Positions 1 through 9,125 of a stretch of 64,000 nt of DNA are shown one piece after another. Numbering within the stretch: position 1 is the stretch's first letter; each line of letters starts with the position of its first letter. Below the pieces are notes generated by a model. It had not been told where the DNA came from. It saw nothing but the letters and a program-made list of their open reading frames with translations, and did not search any database. The DNA lies in NCBI RefSeq assembly GCF_014697075.1, contig NZ_JACJRE010000001.1, positions 186,001-250,000 of the forward strand. The letters run 5' to 3'. The position numbers and the translations under genes were made by a program. The DNA comes from Tolypothrix sp. FACHB-123 (GTDB lineage: Bacteria; Cyanobacteriota; Cyanobacteriia; Cyanobacteriales; Nostocaceae).

Positions 1-1183
1 TAGCCAAAGCTACACGTTGTTGCTGACCTCCAGAAAGTTGGTGCGGATAGCGATCGCCTAATCCTTGCAACTGCATAGCTAATAATTGCTCTTCTATCTG
101 TAAGCGGATACTACCCTTAGATAGTCCTTTGGGTAAGGCAAAAGCAATATTTTGTGCCACAGTCATGTGGGGGAATAAAGCATAATTCTGCACTAAAAAC
201 CCGATGTGGCGATCGCGACTGGGCAGATTAATTCTTTGTTCGGAATCAAACAATACTTTACCATTAAGGACAATTCGTCCTTTGGTTGGTGTTTCTATCC
301 CCGCAAGACAACGCAGAATCATGCTTTTACCAGCACCAGAACCTCCCAACAATCCTAAGGTTTGCTCGTCGGTATTAAAAGCTACTTCCAGATGAAAACT
401 CGGCAGTGTTTTTGCGATATCTAAACTTAATCCCACAGTCGAAGATATTTTAGGGGACACAGAGGCTTCATTAACTTGTGTGCTTTTTTTGCGTATCCTT
501 ATTTCCCTGTGTCCTCGCCGCCCTTTTTCTCTAGACTCTTGCCAAAAGTTGACACCAATAATTCCCGATAGGGAAATTGCCATAATTACAATCGACCAAA
601 ACCAAGCTTCATCCATAGCTCCGGCTTCCACAGCAAAATAAATTGCCATTGGAATCGTTTGCGTTTGTCCGGGAATGTTACCAGCCAGCATCAGCGTCGC
701 CCCGAATTCACCCAAAGCACGGGCAAAAGCCAGAGTTGTCGCGGCTAAAATTCCCGGTAGTGCTAACGGTAAACTAATTCGCCAAAAAATTGTCGATTCC
801 TTTGCTCCCAGAGTTCTGGCTACCCGCAGGAGATTACTATCAATTTGTTCAAAAGCTCCAAGCGCAGTTTTATACATTAAAGGAAAAGAAACCACCGTAG
901 CTGCGATCGCTGCACCATACCAAGTAAAAACAATGCTGAAGTCCAAGGGCTGCATGAGTTTTCCTACAGGCCCGTTTTTCCCAAAAAATAGCAATAACAA
1001 AAAACCAACCACTGTAGGAGGTAAAATCAGTGGTGCCACAAAGATCCCCTCAATCAGTGATTTTGCTTTGCCTCGATATCCTAGCATCCAATAGGCAGCA
1101 GTAATACCTAAAAAGAAAGTAATAAATGTGGCAAGTAATGAAGTTTTTAGTGATATCCACAGGGGCGATAAATCCGGTGCCAT
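1..1183 (-). CDS. modBC: ModBC fusion: molybdate ABC transporter permease plus ATPase (3' end off the left edge)
   Basis: Translating the minus strand from the ATG at 1183 gives a hydrophobic permease half (about residues 1-215, with the permease EAA-type stretch RALGEFGATLMLAGNIPGQT). A basic linker follows, then an ABC ATPase half with Walker A GGSGAGKS, Q-loop VQNYALFPHMT and signature LSGGQQQRVALA next to the left edge. The order permease-ATPase in one chain is the cyanobacterial ModBC fusion of the high-affinity molybdate importer at the inner membrane. modA follows 86 bp upstream on the same strand, which fixes the substrate class, although tungstate or sulfate cannot be excluded from sequence alone. 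The ATPase end (Walker B onward) lies outside the window, so the gene is partial only because of the window edge. Confidence 0.93.
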   Translation of the reverse strand, partial: MAPDLSPLWISLKTSLLATFITFFLGITAAYWMLGYRGKAKSLIEGIFVAPLILPPTVVGFLLLLFFGKNGPVGKLMQPLDFSIVFTWYGAAIAATVVSFPLMYKTALGAFEQIDSNLLRVARTLGAKESTIFWRISLPLALPGILAATTLAFARALGEFGATLMLAGNIPGQTQTIPMAIYFAVEAGAMDEAWFWSIVIMAISLSGIIGVNFWQESREKGRRGHREIRIRKKSTQVNEASVSPKISSTVGLSLDIAKTLPSFHLEVAFNTDEQTLGLLGGSGAGKSMILRCLAGIETPTKGRIVLNGKVLFDSEQRINLPSRDRHIGFLVQNYALFPHMTVAQNIAFALPKGLSKGSIRLQIEEQLLAMQLQGLGDRYPHQLSGGQQQRVALA

Positions 1184-1269
1184 AGTTTTTTGCTGAAAAA
1201 TGTAGTGAATTAGAGCTAGTTTGAATGGGTGCATTCCATGCTCAAACAGCCCTGTGAAAATTTCTTTTG

Positions 1270-2085
1270 TTAACTACCAGCTACGATAAATCCCTGTTTT
1301 TCAAACACTGTTTTGGCTTCATTACCTGATAAAAATTGCACAAAATCCTTAGCAGCATCGACATTTTTACTGCTTTTGAGGACTGCAATGGGATAAACGA
1401 TAGGAGAATGAGTGTTTTGGGATGCCGTGGCGACAATTTTTACTTTTGGGGTACTTTTAGCATCTGAGAAGTAAACCAACCCCGCATCAGCATTACCTGA
1501 TTCTACGTAATTGAGAGCTTGACGAACGTCTTTAGCGTAAACTGCCTTGCCTTTAACCTGGTCAAGAATTTTTAATGAAGTTAAGACTTGTTGAGCGTAA
1601 ACTCCAGCCGGGACACTTTTGGGTTCGCCTAGAGCAATCTTTTTAATGCTTGGTGAAGATAAGTCTTTAAAATCAGTGATCACTGGAGAATTTTGAGGTG
1701 CAATCAACACTATTTGATTTTTCAACAAATCCTTGCGAGTTTCATTAACTAATAAACCTTTTTGCTGTAAAGCATCTATCTGTTTAGTTGCAGCTGAGAT
1801 AAATACGTCAACCCTTGCGCCTTGTTCAATTTGTTGCTGTAAAGCACCCGACGAACCAAAGTTGTATATCAGATTGACATTTGGCTTTTGTTTGCTGTAC
1901 AGAGGCTTGATTTCATCCATTGCATCTTTGAGGCTAGCAGCTGCTGATATTGTTAAACTTGCTGTTTGTGCTGCTGGGCTAGCAGTTGAAGATGGGTTAG
2001 GTGTCGTCGTTGGGCTACAGCTGACAATGAGTAGGAACGAAATTAATACCCAACTCACAAAAGTCAGGATGGGTTTATTAATCAT
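1270..2085 (-). CDS. modA: ModA, molybdate-binding periplasmic lipoprotein
   Basis: A 271-residue solute-binding protein that delivers molybdate to ModBC. The N-terminus has a lipoprotein signal peptide with lipobox LIVS-C, so the mature protein is probably lipid-anchored at the outer face of the inner membrane. The family core is clear: LTISAAASLKDAMDEI, the ligand-loop GSSGALQQQIEQGARVDVF, and the C-terminal AKDFVQFLSGNEA. I chose the ATG at 2085 rather than 2103 because GAGAGG lies six bases before it and the signal peptide then begins MINKP. A Ser/Thr/Pro-rich spacer follows the lipid-modified Cys. It is probably co-transcribed with the downstream modBC. I see no recognisable molybdenum-cofactor riboswitch upstream. 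Confidence 0.93.
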   Translation of the reverse strand: MINKPILTFVSWVLISFLLIVSCSPTTTPNPSSTASPAAQTASLTISAAASLKDAMDEIKPLYSKQKPNVNLIYNFGSSGALQQQIEQGARVDVFISAATKQIDALQQKGLLVNETRKDLLKNQIVLIAPQNSPVITDFKDLSSPSIKKIALGEPKSVPAGVYAQQVLTSLKILDQVKGKAVYAKDVRQALNYVESGNADAGLVYFSDAKSTPKVKIVATASQNTHSPIVYPIAVLKSSKNVDAAKDFVQFLSGNEAKTVFEKQGFIVAGS

Positions 2086-2358
2086 TTGAAACCTCTCAAG
2101 CATTTTTTCTTAATTCATAATTTACCAACCTATTACCCTAGAATCCAAAAAAATTGGTACAAGATTTACCAATTGTCAGGGTTTCATTACCAAAATTGCT
2201 GGTAGTCATCACCTAAACTAGGGCAAAAAGTTGATCAATCAGAACGAACTTTAAGAGGTTTGATTAACTTTTTCAGCTATAATTATTGACAATGGAGACA
2301 TGTAAAACTGGTTGTTCAAAAGCCTGTAAGAGCTTCATGCGTATAAATTTTAAGTTAA

Positions 2359-2431
2359 TGGAGAATAGGGAACTCGAATCCCTGACCTCTGCGGTGCGAT
2401 CGCAGCGCTCTACCAGCTGAGCTAATTCCCC
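2359..2431 (-). tRNA. tRNA-Ala, anticodon CGC
   Basis: Read on the minus strand from 2431, a full cloverleaf folds. There is a 7-bp acceptor stem GGGGAAT/ATTCTCC with the G3-U70 wobble that identifies alanine tRNAs, a D-arm GCTC-loop-GAGC, an anticodon stem CTGCG/CGCAG around loop ATCGCAC (anticodon CGC, decoding GCG), and a T-arm with loop TTCGAGT. The discriminator base is A and CCA is not encoded. The anticodon arm contains a complete HIP1 palindrome (2396-2403). It stands alone between modA and a HAD gene. Confidence 0.95.
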
Positions 2432-2487
2432 TTATTTTCAGATTTAGGATATCCTAATTTTTGTATTCACCATTTTTAATTATATCA

Positions 2488-3210
2488 TTACTCTGCCTTT
2501 GCTTTTAACTCTTTTTGGGAAAATACTTCTTGCACTCTGTCAAGTTCCAAATCTGTCAGATAATCCACAGTCCAGTTACAGCAACGCTGAAGCATGTGGA
2601 AAGGGTAGGTATTCGCTACACCTACTACCTGCATTTGCGCAGTTTTTGCGGCTTGGATACCTGCGGGGGTATCTTCAATTGCGAGACATTCTTGTGGTTG
2701 CAGATTTAAGTCAGGATATTTTTGATTCAAGCGTTCCACTGCTAACAGATAACCATCGGGTTTTGGTTTACTGGTAGTGATATCATCACCAGCAACTATG
2801 ACTGAAAAATGTTCGGCTAGATTAGCGCGTTCGAGTACTAAATCTATTTCTTTGCGAATTGCACCACTAACCAACCCTATTTTTAGGTTGCGCGAACGTA
2901 CCTGAAATATCAAGTCGTCTAAGCCTGAATACAAAGGCAATTTTTCTAATTTCTCTAGTTCGAGGATATAACTCTGCGCTTTGCGGTTGAGTAATTGAGT
3001 TAAATATTCTTCACTGACGACTCTACCACGATTATCTAACAATTCTTGAAAACAAGCGCGATCGCTTCTTCCTAAAGAAAATTGACGTTCATTATCCCGT
3101 TGCGGTTGGAGATTTTCTGCAATCAATATCTCATCGATCAATTTTAGGTGGATACGCTCATCATTAATGATGACACCATTAAAATCAAATAAAACTGCCT
3201 TTAAACTCAT
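2488..3210 (-). CDS. HAD-superfamily hydrolase, beta-phosphoglucomutase/phosphatase-like
   Basis: A 240-residue subfamily IA HAD protein. The motifs are motif I KAVLFDFNGVIIND (residues about 4-17), motif II LVSGAIRKE, a Lys in TTSKPKPDGY, and motif IV CLAIEDTPAGIQAA. These enzymes transfer or hydrolyse phosphate through the first Asp of motif I. The usual second Asp (DxD, the general acid/base) is Asn here, giving DFN, so activity may be altered or the protein may belong to an Asn-variant subgroup. Its ATG overlaps the end of the upstream methyltransferase gene by four bases, which implies translational coupling in a two-gene operon. The substrate cannot be told from sequence. Confidence 0.85.
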   Translation of the reverse strand: MSLKAVLFDFNGVIINDERIHLKLIDEILIAENLQPQRDNERQFSLGRSDRACFQELLDNRGRVVSEEYLTQLLNRKAQSYILELEKLEKLPLYSGLDDLIFQVRSRNLKIGLVSGAIRKEIDLVLERANLAEHFSVIVAGDDITTSKPKPDGYLLAVERLNQKYPDLNLQPQECLAIEDTPAGIQAAKTAQMQVVGVANTYPFHMLQRCCNWTVDYLTDLELDRVQEVFSQKELKAKAE

Positions 3211-4112
3211 GCTTTTATGCCAAAAACAGGGGAACCTAAATCCTCCAAATCACCGTTATCTGTTGATTTTGATTCGTACTGACGAACTTGTTTGTGAATA
3301 GTTACATCTTCTTTAGACAATGGTTTAACGCCACTCGTTATTTGATGTATCCACCAAACATCCTGGGTTGGTAAGGTTGCAAATCCTGCTTGCTCCATAC
3401 TTTCATCCAGATTGAAAGCAGCATACTCACGAAGATATGGTTCTTCGATCGCATCATTGAGCCATTCTAGCTGACGCAGGGCCTTTTGATTAATATCTAA
3501 AATTAATACTTGTCCTCCTGCAACTAGTAACCGAAAACATTCTTGCACAATTGTTTGGGATACAGTCGTAGGGATTTCCCGAAATAGTAAACTAGCTGTG
3601 ACTAAATCAAAAGCAGCATTAGGGAAAGCTGTTTTTTCTGCATTACCATGTCGCCAAATAATGTCTAAACCTGCACTGGTGGCTTTAATATCTGCTTTGA
3701 CTAACATATAAGCAGATAAATCTAAGCCGATCACCTCCGCTTGCGGGAAAGCTTGTTTTAACATCAAGGTAGTAGAACCGGTACCGCAACCCAAGTCAAG
3801 TATGCGTCTCGGTTTAACTTTAATTGCATCAATCAAAGCTTGACGTACCAGATTTTCGTTAGGTGGCAGCAGATATTGAATAATTGGATCGTAGGAAACT
3901 ACTACCTTGGGATTGAGATAACCGCCCTCAATACCGCGAAATTTATGGTTACTGTAGTAAGTAGGGATTATGACATCAGCACGTTGAAAGCCATTGCTTT
4001 GTTTGTCCCAGTCTATACTTAGGGCATAACGTTCTAACCCTGCTTCATCAATCAAAAACCGGACTACAGGGGATAAAAAACGTTCCCAGAATAGATTTTG
4101 CGGAATCGCCAT
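3207..4112 (-). CDS. Class I SAM-dependent methyltransferase
   Basis: A 301-residue protein with a Rossmann methyltransferase core in the middle. Motif I is RILDLGCGTGSTTLML (about residues 102-117), followed by the acidic loop AEVIGLDLSAYML, then GNAEKTAFPNAAFDLVTASLLF and a post-motif GGQVLILDINQ. About 100 residues precede the core and are not recognised. The family is small-molecule or lipid-like (UbiE/Methyltransf_11/25 type), but no substrate can be assigned. It is the first gene of a tight pair with the downstream HAD gene (4-bp overlap). The ATG at 4112 is the first in frame and gives a sensible N-terminus. Confidence 0.85.
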   Translation of the reverse strand: MAIPQNLFWERFLSPVVRFLIDEAGLERYALSIDWDKQSNGFQRADVIIPTYYSNHKFRGIEGGYLNPKVVVSYDPIIQYLLPPNENLVRQALIDAIKVKPRRILDLGCGTGSTTLMLKQAFPQAEVIGLDLSAYMLVKADIKATSAGLDIIWRHGNAEKTAFPNAAFDLVTASLLFREIPTTVSQTIVQECFRLLVAGGQVLILDINQKALRQLEWLNDAIEEPYLREYAAFNLDESMEQAGFATLPTQDVWWIHQITSGVKPLSKEDVTIHKQVRQYESKSTDNGDLEDLGSPVFGIKA

Positions 4113-4227
4113 AGGATTAGGCTATTACTACCACAGTGATATTATTTACAAATTTTAATATATTTCTCAGATATTTGCTTTGACCGCAGTCACTCATGGC
4201 TGATCTAGCCTAGCTTTTATCCGAGAG

Positions 4228-4257
4228 TTGACATATATAAATTACAAATACTACAAT
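4228..4257 (+). promoter_or_regulatory. Candidate sigma-70-type promoter for the rtcB-like gene
   Basis: TTGACA at 4228-4233 and TACAAT at 4252-4257 are separated by 18 bases. Both boxes are close to consensus and sit about 170 bp before the rtcB ATG, in a 316-bp gap between divergent genes. This is a prediction from motifs only. Confidence 0.45.
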
Positions 4258-4428
4258 AATGTTACATGCAATTCAAGCTGCAAAAAACTGTAACCGCTTT
4301 CTTAAGTTTGGTCAAGCCAAGTAACAGTGTCTAAAAATGTAAATTTATACAATTGCTCGTGACTAATAAATCTAATTTTATTTTACATTTCCAACTACAC
4401 ACAAAAAACTGAAAATAGAGAAAAAATT

Positions 4429-5610
4429 ATGCCCTACGAAAAATTAGAAATTACTACACCAACACCAGTATTATCTTGGGCGAATCACCCTTTAGGGACA
4501 GAAGAAACCAAGATGGCGAAGAATGTAGCATCATTACCATTTGTATTTAAACATGTAGCATTAATGCCAGATGTGCATTTAGGTAAAGGTGCTTTAGTTG
4601 GTTCTGTATTAGCAACAAAAGAAGCCATTATTCCTGCTGCTGTGGGTGTGGATATTGGTTGCGGTATGGCTGCTATTAAAATGCCGTTTACTGGTGAAAA
4701 ACTAGAAGGCAAACTCAAGAAAATTCGTCTAGATCTTGAAGCAGCAATTCCTACTGGATTTAACGAAAATAAAGAAATTGAAAAATCTGTCACTAATTGG
4801 CAACATTGGAGTGATTTTAAAGACTTGCATCGCGGTGTACAAAACCTAGAAACTAAAGCGATGAAACAAATGGGTTCTCTTGGCGGAGGTAATCACTTTA
4901 TTGAAGTTTGTCTCGATACAGAGAACTACGTTTGGTTAATGCTACATTCTGGTTCGCGTAACATCGGCAATAATTTAGCCCAATGCCATATTAATACAGC
5001 TAAAGAATTAGCGAAGATGGCAGATAATAAATTACCCGATCCAGATTTAGCGCATTTTGTAGCTGGTACACCAGAATTTGCAGCCTACTGGAACGATTTA
5101 CAATGGGCACAGGAATATGCACGTTTCAATCGTGATGTGATGATGGCGCGATTTAAGCGCATTATCGAAAAACATCTTGCAGGTGGTAAAGCAACCAAAC
5201 CCTTATTAGAAGTAAATTGTCATCACAATTACGCCGAAAAAGAAGTACATTTTGGCGAAGATGTGTATGTTACTCGTAAAGGTGCAGTGCGCGCACAAAC
5301 TGAAGATTATGGCATAATTCCCGGTTCAATGGGAGCAAAATCTTTCATTGTTAAAGGTAAAGGTAATGCTCATAGTTTCTGTTCTTGTTCCCACGGTGCA
5401 GGGCGTTTATTATCGAGAAATAAAGCCAAGAATGTCTATACTCTTGATGATTTGATTGAACAAACCAAAGGTGTAGAATGCCGTAAAGATGAAGGTGTAT
5501 TAGATGAAATTCCCGGTGCTTATAAACCAATAGAACAAGTCATGGCAAATCAAGCTGATTTGATTGAAGTTGTAGCCACACTCAAACAAGTCTTGTGTGT
5601 GAAGGGATAA
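4429..5610 (+). CDS. rtcB: RtcB-family RNA-splicing/repair ligase
   Basis: A 393-residue RtcB homologue, close to the usual 390-480. RtcB joins 2',3'-cyclic-phosphate or 3'-phosphate RNA ends to 5'-OH ends using GTP and Mn2+, in tRNA splicing or RNA repair. Metal and GTP motifs are all present: PDVHLGKG (about 47-54), VGVDIGCGM (72-80, metal-binding Cys), GGGNHFIEV (152-160), HSGSRNIG (173-180), and HGAGR (322-326), whose His is the guanylylated residue in the family. It has its own likely promoter and a strong terminator and no neighbouring archease (rtcA/archease absent here), so it appears monocistronic. Confidence 0.93.
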   Translation: MPYEKLEITTPTPVLSWANHPLGTEETKMAKNVASLPFVFKHVALMPDVHLGKGALVGSVLATKEAIIPAAVGVDIGCGMAAIKMPFTGEKLEGKLKKIRLDLEAAIPTGFNENKEIEKSVTNWQHWSDFKDLHRGVQNLETKAMKQMGSLGGGNHFIEVCLDTENYVWLMLHSGSRNIGNNLAQCHINTAKELAKMADNKLPDPDLAHFVAGTPEFAAYWNDLQWAQEYARFNRDVMMARFKRIIEKHLAGGKATKPLLEVNCHHNYAEKEVHFGEDVYVTRKGAVRAQTEDYGIIPGSMGAKSFIVKGKGNAHSFCSCSHGAGRLLSRNKAKNVYTLDDLIEQTKGVECRKDEGVLDEIPGAYKPIEQVMANQADLIEVVATLKQVLCVKG

Positions 5611-5612
5611 AT

Positions 5613-5658
5613 TACGTAAGGTGGGCAGTGCTCACCTTACGTATTATTTATTTTTTTG
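5613..5658 (+). terminator. Terminator of rtcB
   Basis: A 13-bp stem (5613-5625 with 5631-5643, one G-U pair) and 5-base loop start three bases after the rtcB stop codon. They are followed by a T-rich run ending in seven Ts. Confidence 0.8.
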
Positions 5659-5681
5659 TTATTTTTAATTTATAGCTATTT

Positions 5682-7199
5682 ATGGTACCCCGTGTTAGAG
5701 CGCCAGAATTTCCAAAAAATTATCCTTGGTTTAATACAGATAAACCATTATCCATTAAACAACTTAAAGGCAGAGTTATCGTCTTAGACTTTTGGACATA
5801 TTGTTGTATTAACTGTTTACATATACTCCCGGATTTGAAATATTTAGAACAAAAATATCAAGATAACTTGATAGTTATTGGTGTCCACTCTGCTAAATTT
5901 GCTAATGAAAAAGAAACAGAAAATATACGCCAAGCAATCTTGCGCTATGACATCGAACATCCAGTTATAGTAGATAGTGATTTTCGCATTTGGCAAGAAT
6001 ATGCTGTACGTGCTTGGCCGACTTTAATGATTATCGATCCTGAAGGTTATGTAATTGGCTATGTTTCTGGAGAAGGAAATCGGAATGCTGTAGACGAACT
6101 CATTGCTAAGCTAATTCAAGAACATCAAGAAAAAGGTACAATTAACTTTCAAGAAATTAGCCTTAATTTAGAAAAACAATGTCAACAATTAATTACACCC
6201 CTGGCTTTTCCTGGTAAAGTTTTAGCAACATCAGCAGGATTATTTATCGCTGATTCTGGACATCATCGTTTAGTAATGAGTGACTTCGATGGGGAAATTC
6301 TCCATGTAATTGGTACAGGAAAATCTGGTTTAATTGATGGTGCTTTTAATGAAGCACAGTTTTTTGCACCGCAAGGAATGGCGTTTGATGTAGAACAGCA
6401 AATTCTCTATGTTGCTGATACAGAAAATCATGCTTTAAGGCGAGTTAATTTACAAAGTCAAGTTGTAGAAACGATTGCGGGAACTGGCGAACAAAGTCGT
6501 AATCTTCGTCCTCATGGTGGCGCTGCTTTGGAAACAGCTTTAAATTCTCCTTGGGATTTGGTGAAGGTAGGAAATACTCTATTTATTGCAATGGCGGGAA
6601 CTCATCAAATTTGGGAAATGAATTTAGCCACAGGAGTAATTAAAACTTATGCTGGTATGGGTGCAGAATCTTGTGTTGATGCTTCCTTGAATGAATCTGC
6701 TTTTGCTCAACCTAGCGGTATTAGTAGTAATAGCGAAGAGTTATTTATTGCTGACAGTGAAGTTAGTTCAATTCGCGGTGTGGGAATTGTGGAACCGCGT
6801 TTAGTAAGAACTGTGTGCGGTAGTGGCGATTTATTTGGCTTTGGTGATATTGATGGACAAGGTGAAAATGTGCGGTTACAGCATTGTTTGGGGGTAGAAT
6901 ATTCGCAGAATTATTTATGGGTAGCTGATAGTTACAATCATAAGATTAAATTAGTGAGTCCTAGCACGGGTAATTGTCAAACAATTTTGGGCGATGGTGC
7001 TATGGGTTTGCAGGATGGTGTGGGGAAAAATACGCGATTTTTTGAACCTTCAGGATTGAGTATTTTGGGGTCGAATTTATATATTGCTGATACTAATAAT
7101 CATGTGATTCGCCGTGTAGATTTGAATAAGTTTGAGGTGACAACGTTGAAGTTTAAGGGTTTGTGTGCGCCGGATGTTTGTGTTCCGGTTAATTTTTAG
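5682..7199 (+). CDS. Thioredoxin-like/NHL-repeat protein (NHLRC2-like)
   Basis: A 505-residue two-part protein. Residues about 1-150 are a thioredoxin-fold domain with FWTYCCINCLH (CxxC = C42-I-N-C45), a cis-Pro region RAWPTLMIIDPEG, and no signal peptide, so it is probably cytoplasmic. Residues about 165-500 hold repeated NHL beta-propeller blades of the type GLFIADSGHHRLVM, ILYVADTENHALRRV, LWVADSYNHKIKLV and LYIADTNNHVIRRV. This layout matches the NHLRC2 family, found from bacteria to mammals, whose biochemical role is not settled. A redox function is suggested by the intact CxxC. No partner gene is evident. Translation starts at an ATG 39 bases after the rtcB terminator stem with little Shine-Dalgarno signal. 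Confidence 0.88.
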   Translation: MVPRVRAPEFPKNYPWFNTDKPLSIKQLKGRVIVLDFWTYCCINCLHILPDLKYLEQKYQDNLIVIGVHSAKFANEKETENIRQAILRYDIEHPVIVDSDFRIWQEYAVRAWPTLMIIDPEGYVIGYVSGEGNRNAVDELIAKLIQEHQEKGTINFQEISLNLEKQCQQLITPLAFPGKVLATSAGLFIADSGHHRLVMSDFDGEILHVIGTGKSGLIDGAFNEAQFFAPQGMAFDVEQQILYVADTENHALRRVNLQSQVVETIAGTGEQSRNLRPHGGAALETALNSPWDLVKVGNTLFIAMAGTHQIWEMNLATGVIKTYAGMGAESCVDASLNESAFAQPSGISSNSEELFIADSEVSSIRGVGIVEPRLVRTVCGSGDLFGFGDIDGQGENVRLQHCLGVEYSQNYLWVADSYNHKIKLVSPSTGNCQTILGDGAMGLQDGVGKNTRFFEPSGLSILGSNLYIADTNNHVIRRVDLNKFEVTTLKFKGLCAPDVCVPVNF

Positions 7200-7550
7200 G
7201 TTGATTTCTCACACATTCGACGTTCGCGGTAGCGTTGCTTAGCAAAGAGTAGACGCAAAGGCGCAACGCACCGATACCTCATCAATAATTCAAGGTGCGT
7301 TAGCCTAGTCTGTGGGAAGGCTAAAAGCGAACGAAATCCTAATATAATGAGGAAATTACGCAACCAAGAACTTAAACTCTATTGAAGAGTCGATAGTATT
7401 GCGATCGCTAAAATCATCAAACCCACACCAAAAACTGACAACAGTTCTTGAGCTTCAGTACATCGTGGATAAATGACTATTTAGGAAGATGTCACCAGGT
7501 TAAGTTGTCATCTAGCGTGAAAAAGTCGGATAAATTAACCAAGACTTTCC
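7200..7550. other. Intergenic stretch without a recognisable gene
   Basis: About 350 bp. It holds low-complexity repeat fragments common between Nostoc-type genes (7220-7262, alternating GCGTTGC/ACGCAAAGGCGCAACGC inverted pieces) and one HIP1-like site. No RNA gene or promoter stood out. Confidence 0.5.
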
Positions 7551-7772
7551 ATGATTCAACCTCAAGCTATTTCTATCCCTGAACCACAAATTCCCAATCC
7601 TGTCCCCAATCCCTTACCCAGTCCCGAACCTACACCGGGGCCAACCATTCCTCAACCTATACCCGAACCAGCACCGGAACCCGTACCTTCTCCCATTCCC
7701 CAAACGGTTCCCGCACCAATTCCCCAAACTGTTCCCGGAACAATACCCCAAACAATTCCCGAACCTGTTTAA
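7551..7772 (+). CDS. Possible 73-residue proline-rich peptide (uncertain)
   Basis: The frame encodes almost only Pro, Glu, Ile, Val, Gln, Thr and Asn, arranged as repeats such as IPEPQIPNPVPNPLP and IPQTVPAPIPQTVPG. There is no signal peptide, no Cys and no recognisable domain. Such PxP arrays behave as extended linkers or surface stalks when part of larger proteins. There is no Shine-Dalgarno site before the ATG and it ends 39 bases before ychF, so it may be untranslated leader or a repeat artefact. The regular period at the amino-acid level argues for coding; I remain unsure. Confidence 0.35.
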   Translation: MIQPQAISIPEPQIPNPVPNPLPSPEPTPGPTIPQPIPEPAPEPVPSPIPQTVPAPIPQTVPGTIPQTIPEPV

Positions 7773-7811
7773 ATTATCTTGGTAATGTAAGCCAACATCT
7801 AAAAATCTAAA

Positions 7812-8903
7812 ATGCTACGAGCCGGAATTGTCGGACTTCCCAACGTCGGAAAATCTACTTTATTCAATGCTTTGGTTGCTAACGCCAAAGCTGAAGCTGC
7901 TAACTTCCCATTTTGCACCATTGAACCGAATGTCGGCGTTGTCGCAGTACCGGATGAGCGTTTAAATGTTCTCTCGAATATATCCGGTTCAGCACAAATC
8001 ATCCCAGCGCGGGTTGAGTTTGTGGATATTGCTGGTTTGGTTAAAGGTGCGAGTGAGGGTGAGGGATTAGGAAATAAATTTCTGTCCCACATCCGGGAAG
8101 TTGATGCAATTGTCCATGTGGTGCGGTGTTTTGAAAATGATGATATTATTCACGTTGCTGGTTCTGTTGACCCAGCACGAGATATTGAAATCATTAATTT
8201 AGAACTTGGTTTAGCAGATTTAGGACAAATTGAACGCCGGATTGACCGTACCCGTAAACTAGCCAGGACTAGTAAAGATGCACAATTTGAAGTCACTGTT
8301 CTTGAAAAATTATCTGCGGCTTTAAATGAAGGTAAATCAGTTAGACAGGTAAGTTTAACAGCAGAAGAAGCCGAGATAATTAAAGGATTAGGACTGCTAA
8401 CAAGTAAACCTATTATTTACGCTGCGAATGTTTCTGAGGATGACTTAGCAACGGGTAATGATTTTGTTGAGAAGGTGCGAGGAATTGCATCCCAAGAAAA
8501 TGCGCAAGTTGTCATAGTTTCCGCCCAAGTAGAAGCGGAACTTGTAGAATTAGCAGAAGAAGATAAAGCTGATTTTCTAGCATCCTTGGGCGTGGAAGAA
8601 GGCGGTTTAAAATCTTTGATTCGTGCTACTTACACTTTGTTAGGTTTGCGGACTTATTTCACCAGCGGGCCGCAAGAAACTCGCGCTTGGACAATTCACG
8701 CGGGAATGTCTGCACCCCAAGCAGCAGGTGTAATTCACTCAGATTTTGAACGGGGATTTATTCGCGCGGAAACTGTGGCTTATGAAGATTTAGTCACATG
8801 TGGTTCGATGAATGCTGCGAAGGAAAAAGGCTTAGTCAGAAGTGAAGGGAAAGAATATGTTGTCAAAGAAGGCGATGTGATGTTATTCCGGTTTAACGTG
8901 TAG
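7812..8903 (+). CDS. ychF: YchF/OLA1-family redox-regulated ATPase
   Basis: A 363-residue Obg-superfamily P-loop NTPase. G1 is [14 protein letters not shown] (about residues 8-21), G3 is [20 protein letters not shown], and the G4 position reads NVSE rather than NKxD, the substitution that makes YchF prefer ATP over GTP. The C-terminal TGS-like domain is present ([20 protein letters not shown] through [11 protein letters not shown]). YchF binds ribosomes and is linked to stress and translation control. Length is typical and the ATG at 7812 gives the canonical [15 protein letters not shown] start. Confidence 0.96.
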   Translation: MLRAGIVGLPNVGKSTLFNALVANAKAEAANFPFCTIEPNVGVVAVPDERLNVLSNISGSAQIIPARVEFVDIAGLVKGASEGEGLGNKFLSHIREVDAIVHVVRCFENDDIIHVAGSVDPARDIEIINLELGLADLGQIERRIDRTRKLARTSKDAQFEVTVLEKLSAALNEGKSVRQVSLTAEEAEIIKGLGLLTSKPIIYAANVSEDDLATGNDFVEKVRGIASQENAQVVIVSAQVEAELVELAEEDKADFLASLGVEEGGLKSLIRATYTLLGLRTYFTSGPQETRAWTIHAGMSAPQAAGVIHSDFERGFIRAETVAYEDLVTCGSMNAAKEKGLVRSEGKEYVVKEGDVMLFRFNV

Positions 8904-8925
8904 GGTTTGTCGCTAAGCGCCGCAC

Positions 8926-9010
8926 CCATAATAAGCTAATCTGCTTTTAAGTTGCACAATCCATTGTGAGGGCTGTTGATGGTTGACGGTTGACGGTTGA
9001 CGGTTGATTG
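8926..9010. repeat. Dispersed GTTGCACAAT repeat followed by TTGACGG heptamers
   Basis: Positions 8926-8980 are the reverse complement of sequences at about 30166-30222 and 47868-47925 (shared core CAACAGCCCT...GGATTGTGCAACTT). Positions 8975-9010 continue as a short TTGACGG tandem array. Confidence 0.7.
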
Positions 9011-9068
9011 TCCTTATTTGTAGTTATGCAATTTAGATGCGTATTAGCTTACATCCTATGGATTAAGT

Positions 9069-9095
9069 TAAGGGCGGGGGAAACCCCGCCCCTAC
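9069..9095. terminator. GC-rich hairpin downstream of the amylase gene
   Basis: AGGGCGGGG and its complement CCCCGCCCT flank a short AAA-type loop, about 30 bp beyond the amylase stop codon. There is no strong T tract, so it may be a repeat or a weak terminator. Confidence 0.4.
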
Positions 9096-9125
9096 AATTT
9101 GAAATGTTGTGTTCAGAAAATCGCT

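Noticed and set aside
204-1094. Two plus-strand open frames (204-395, 675-1094)
   Set aside because: They are antisense to the clear ModBC reading frame on the minus strand and their products look like frame shadows.
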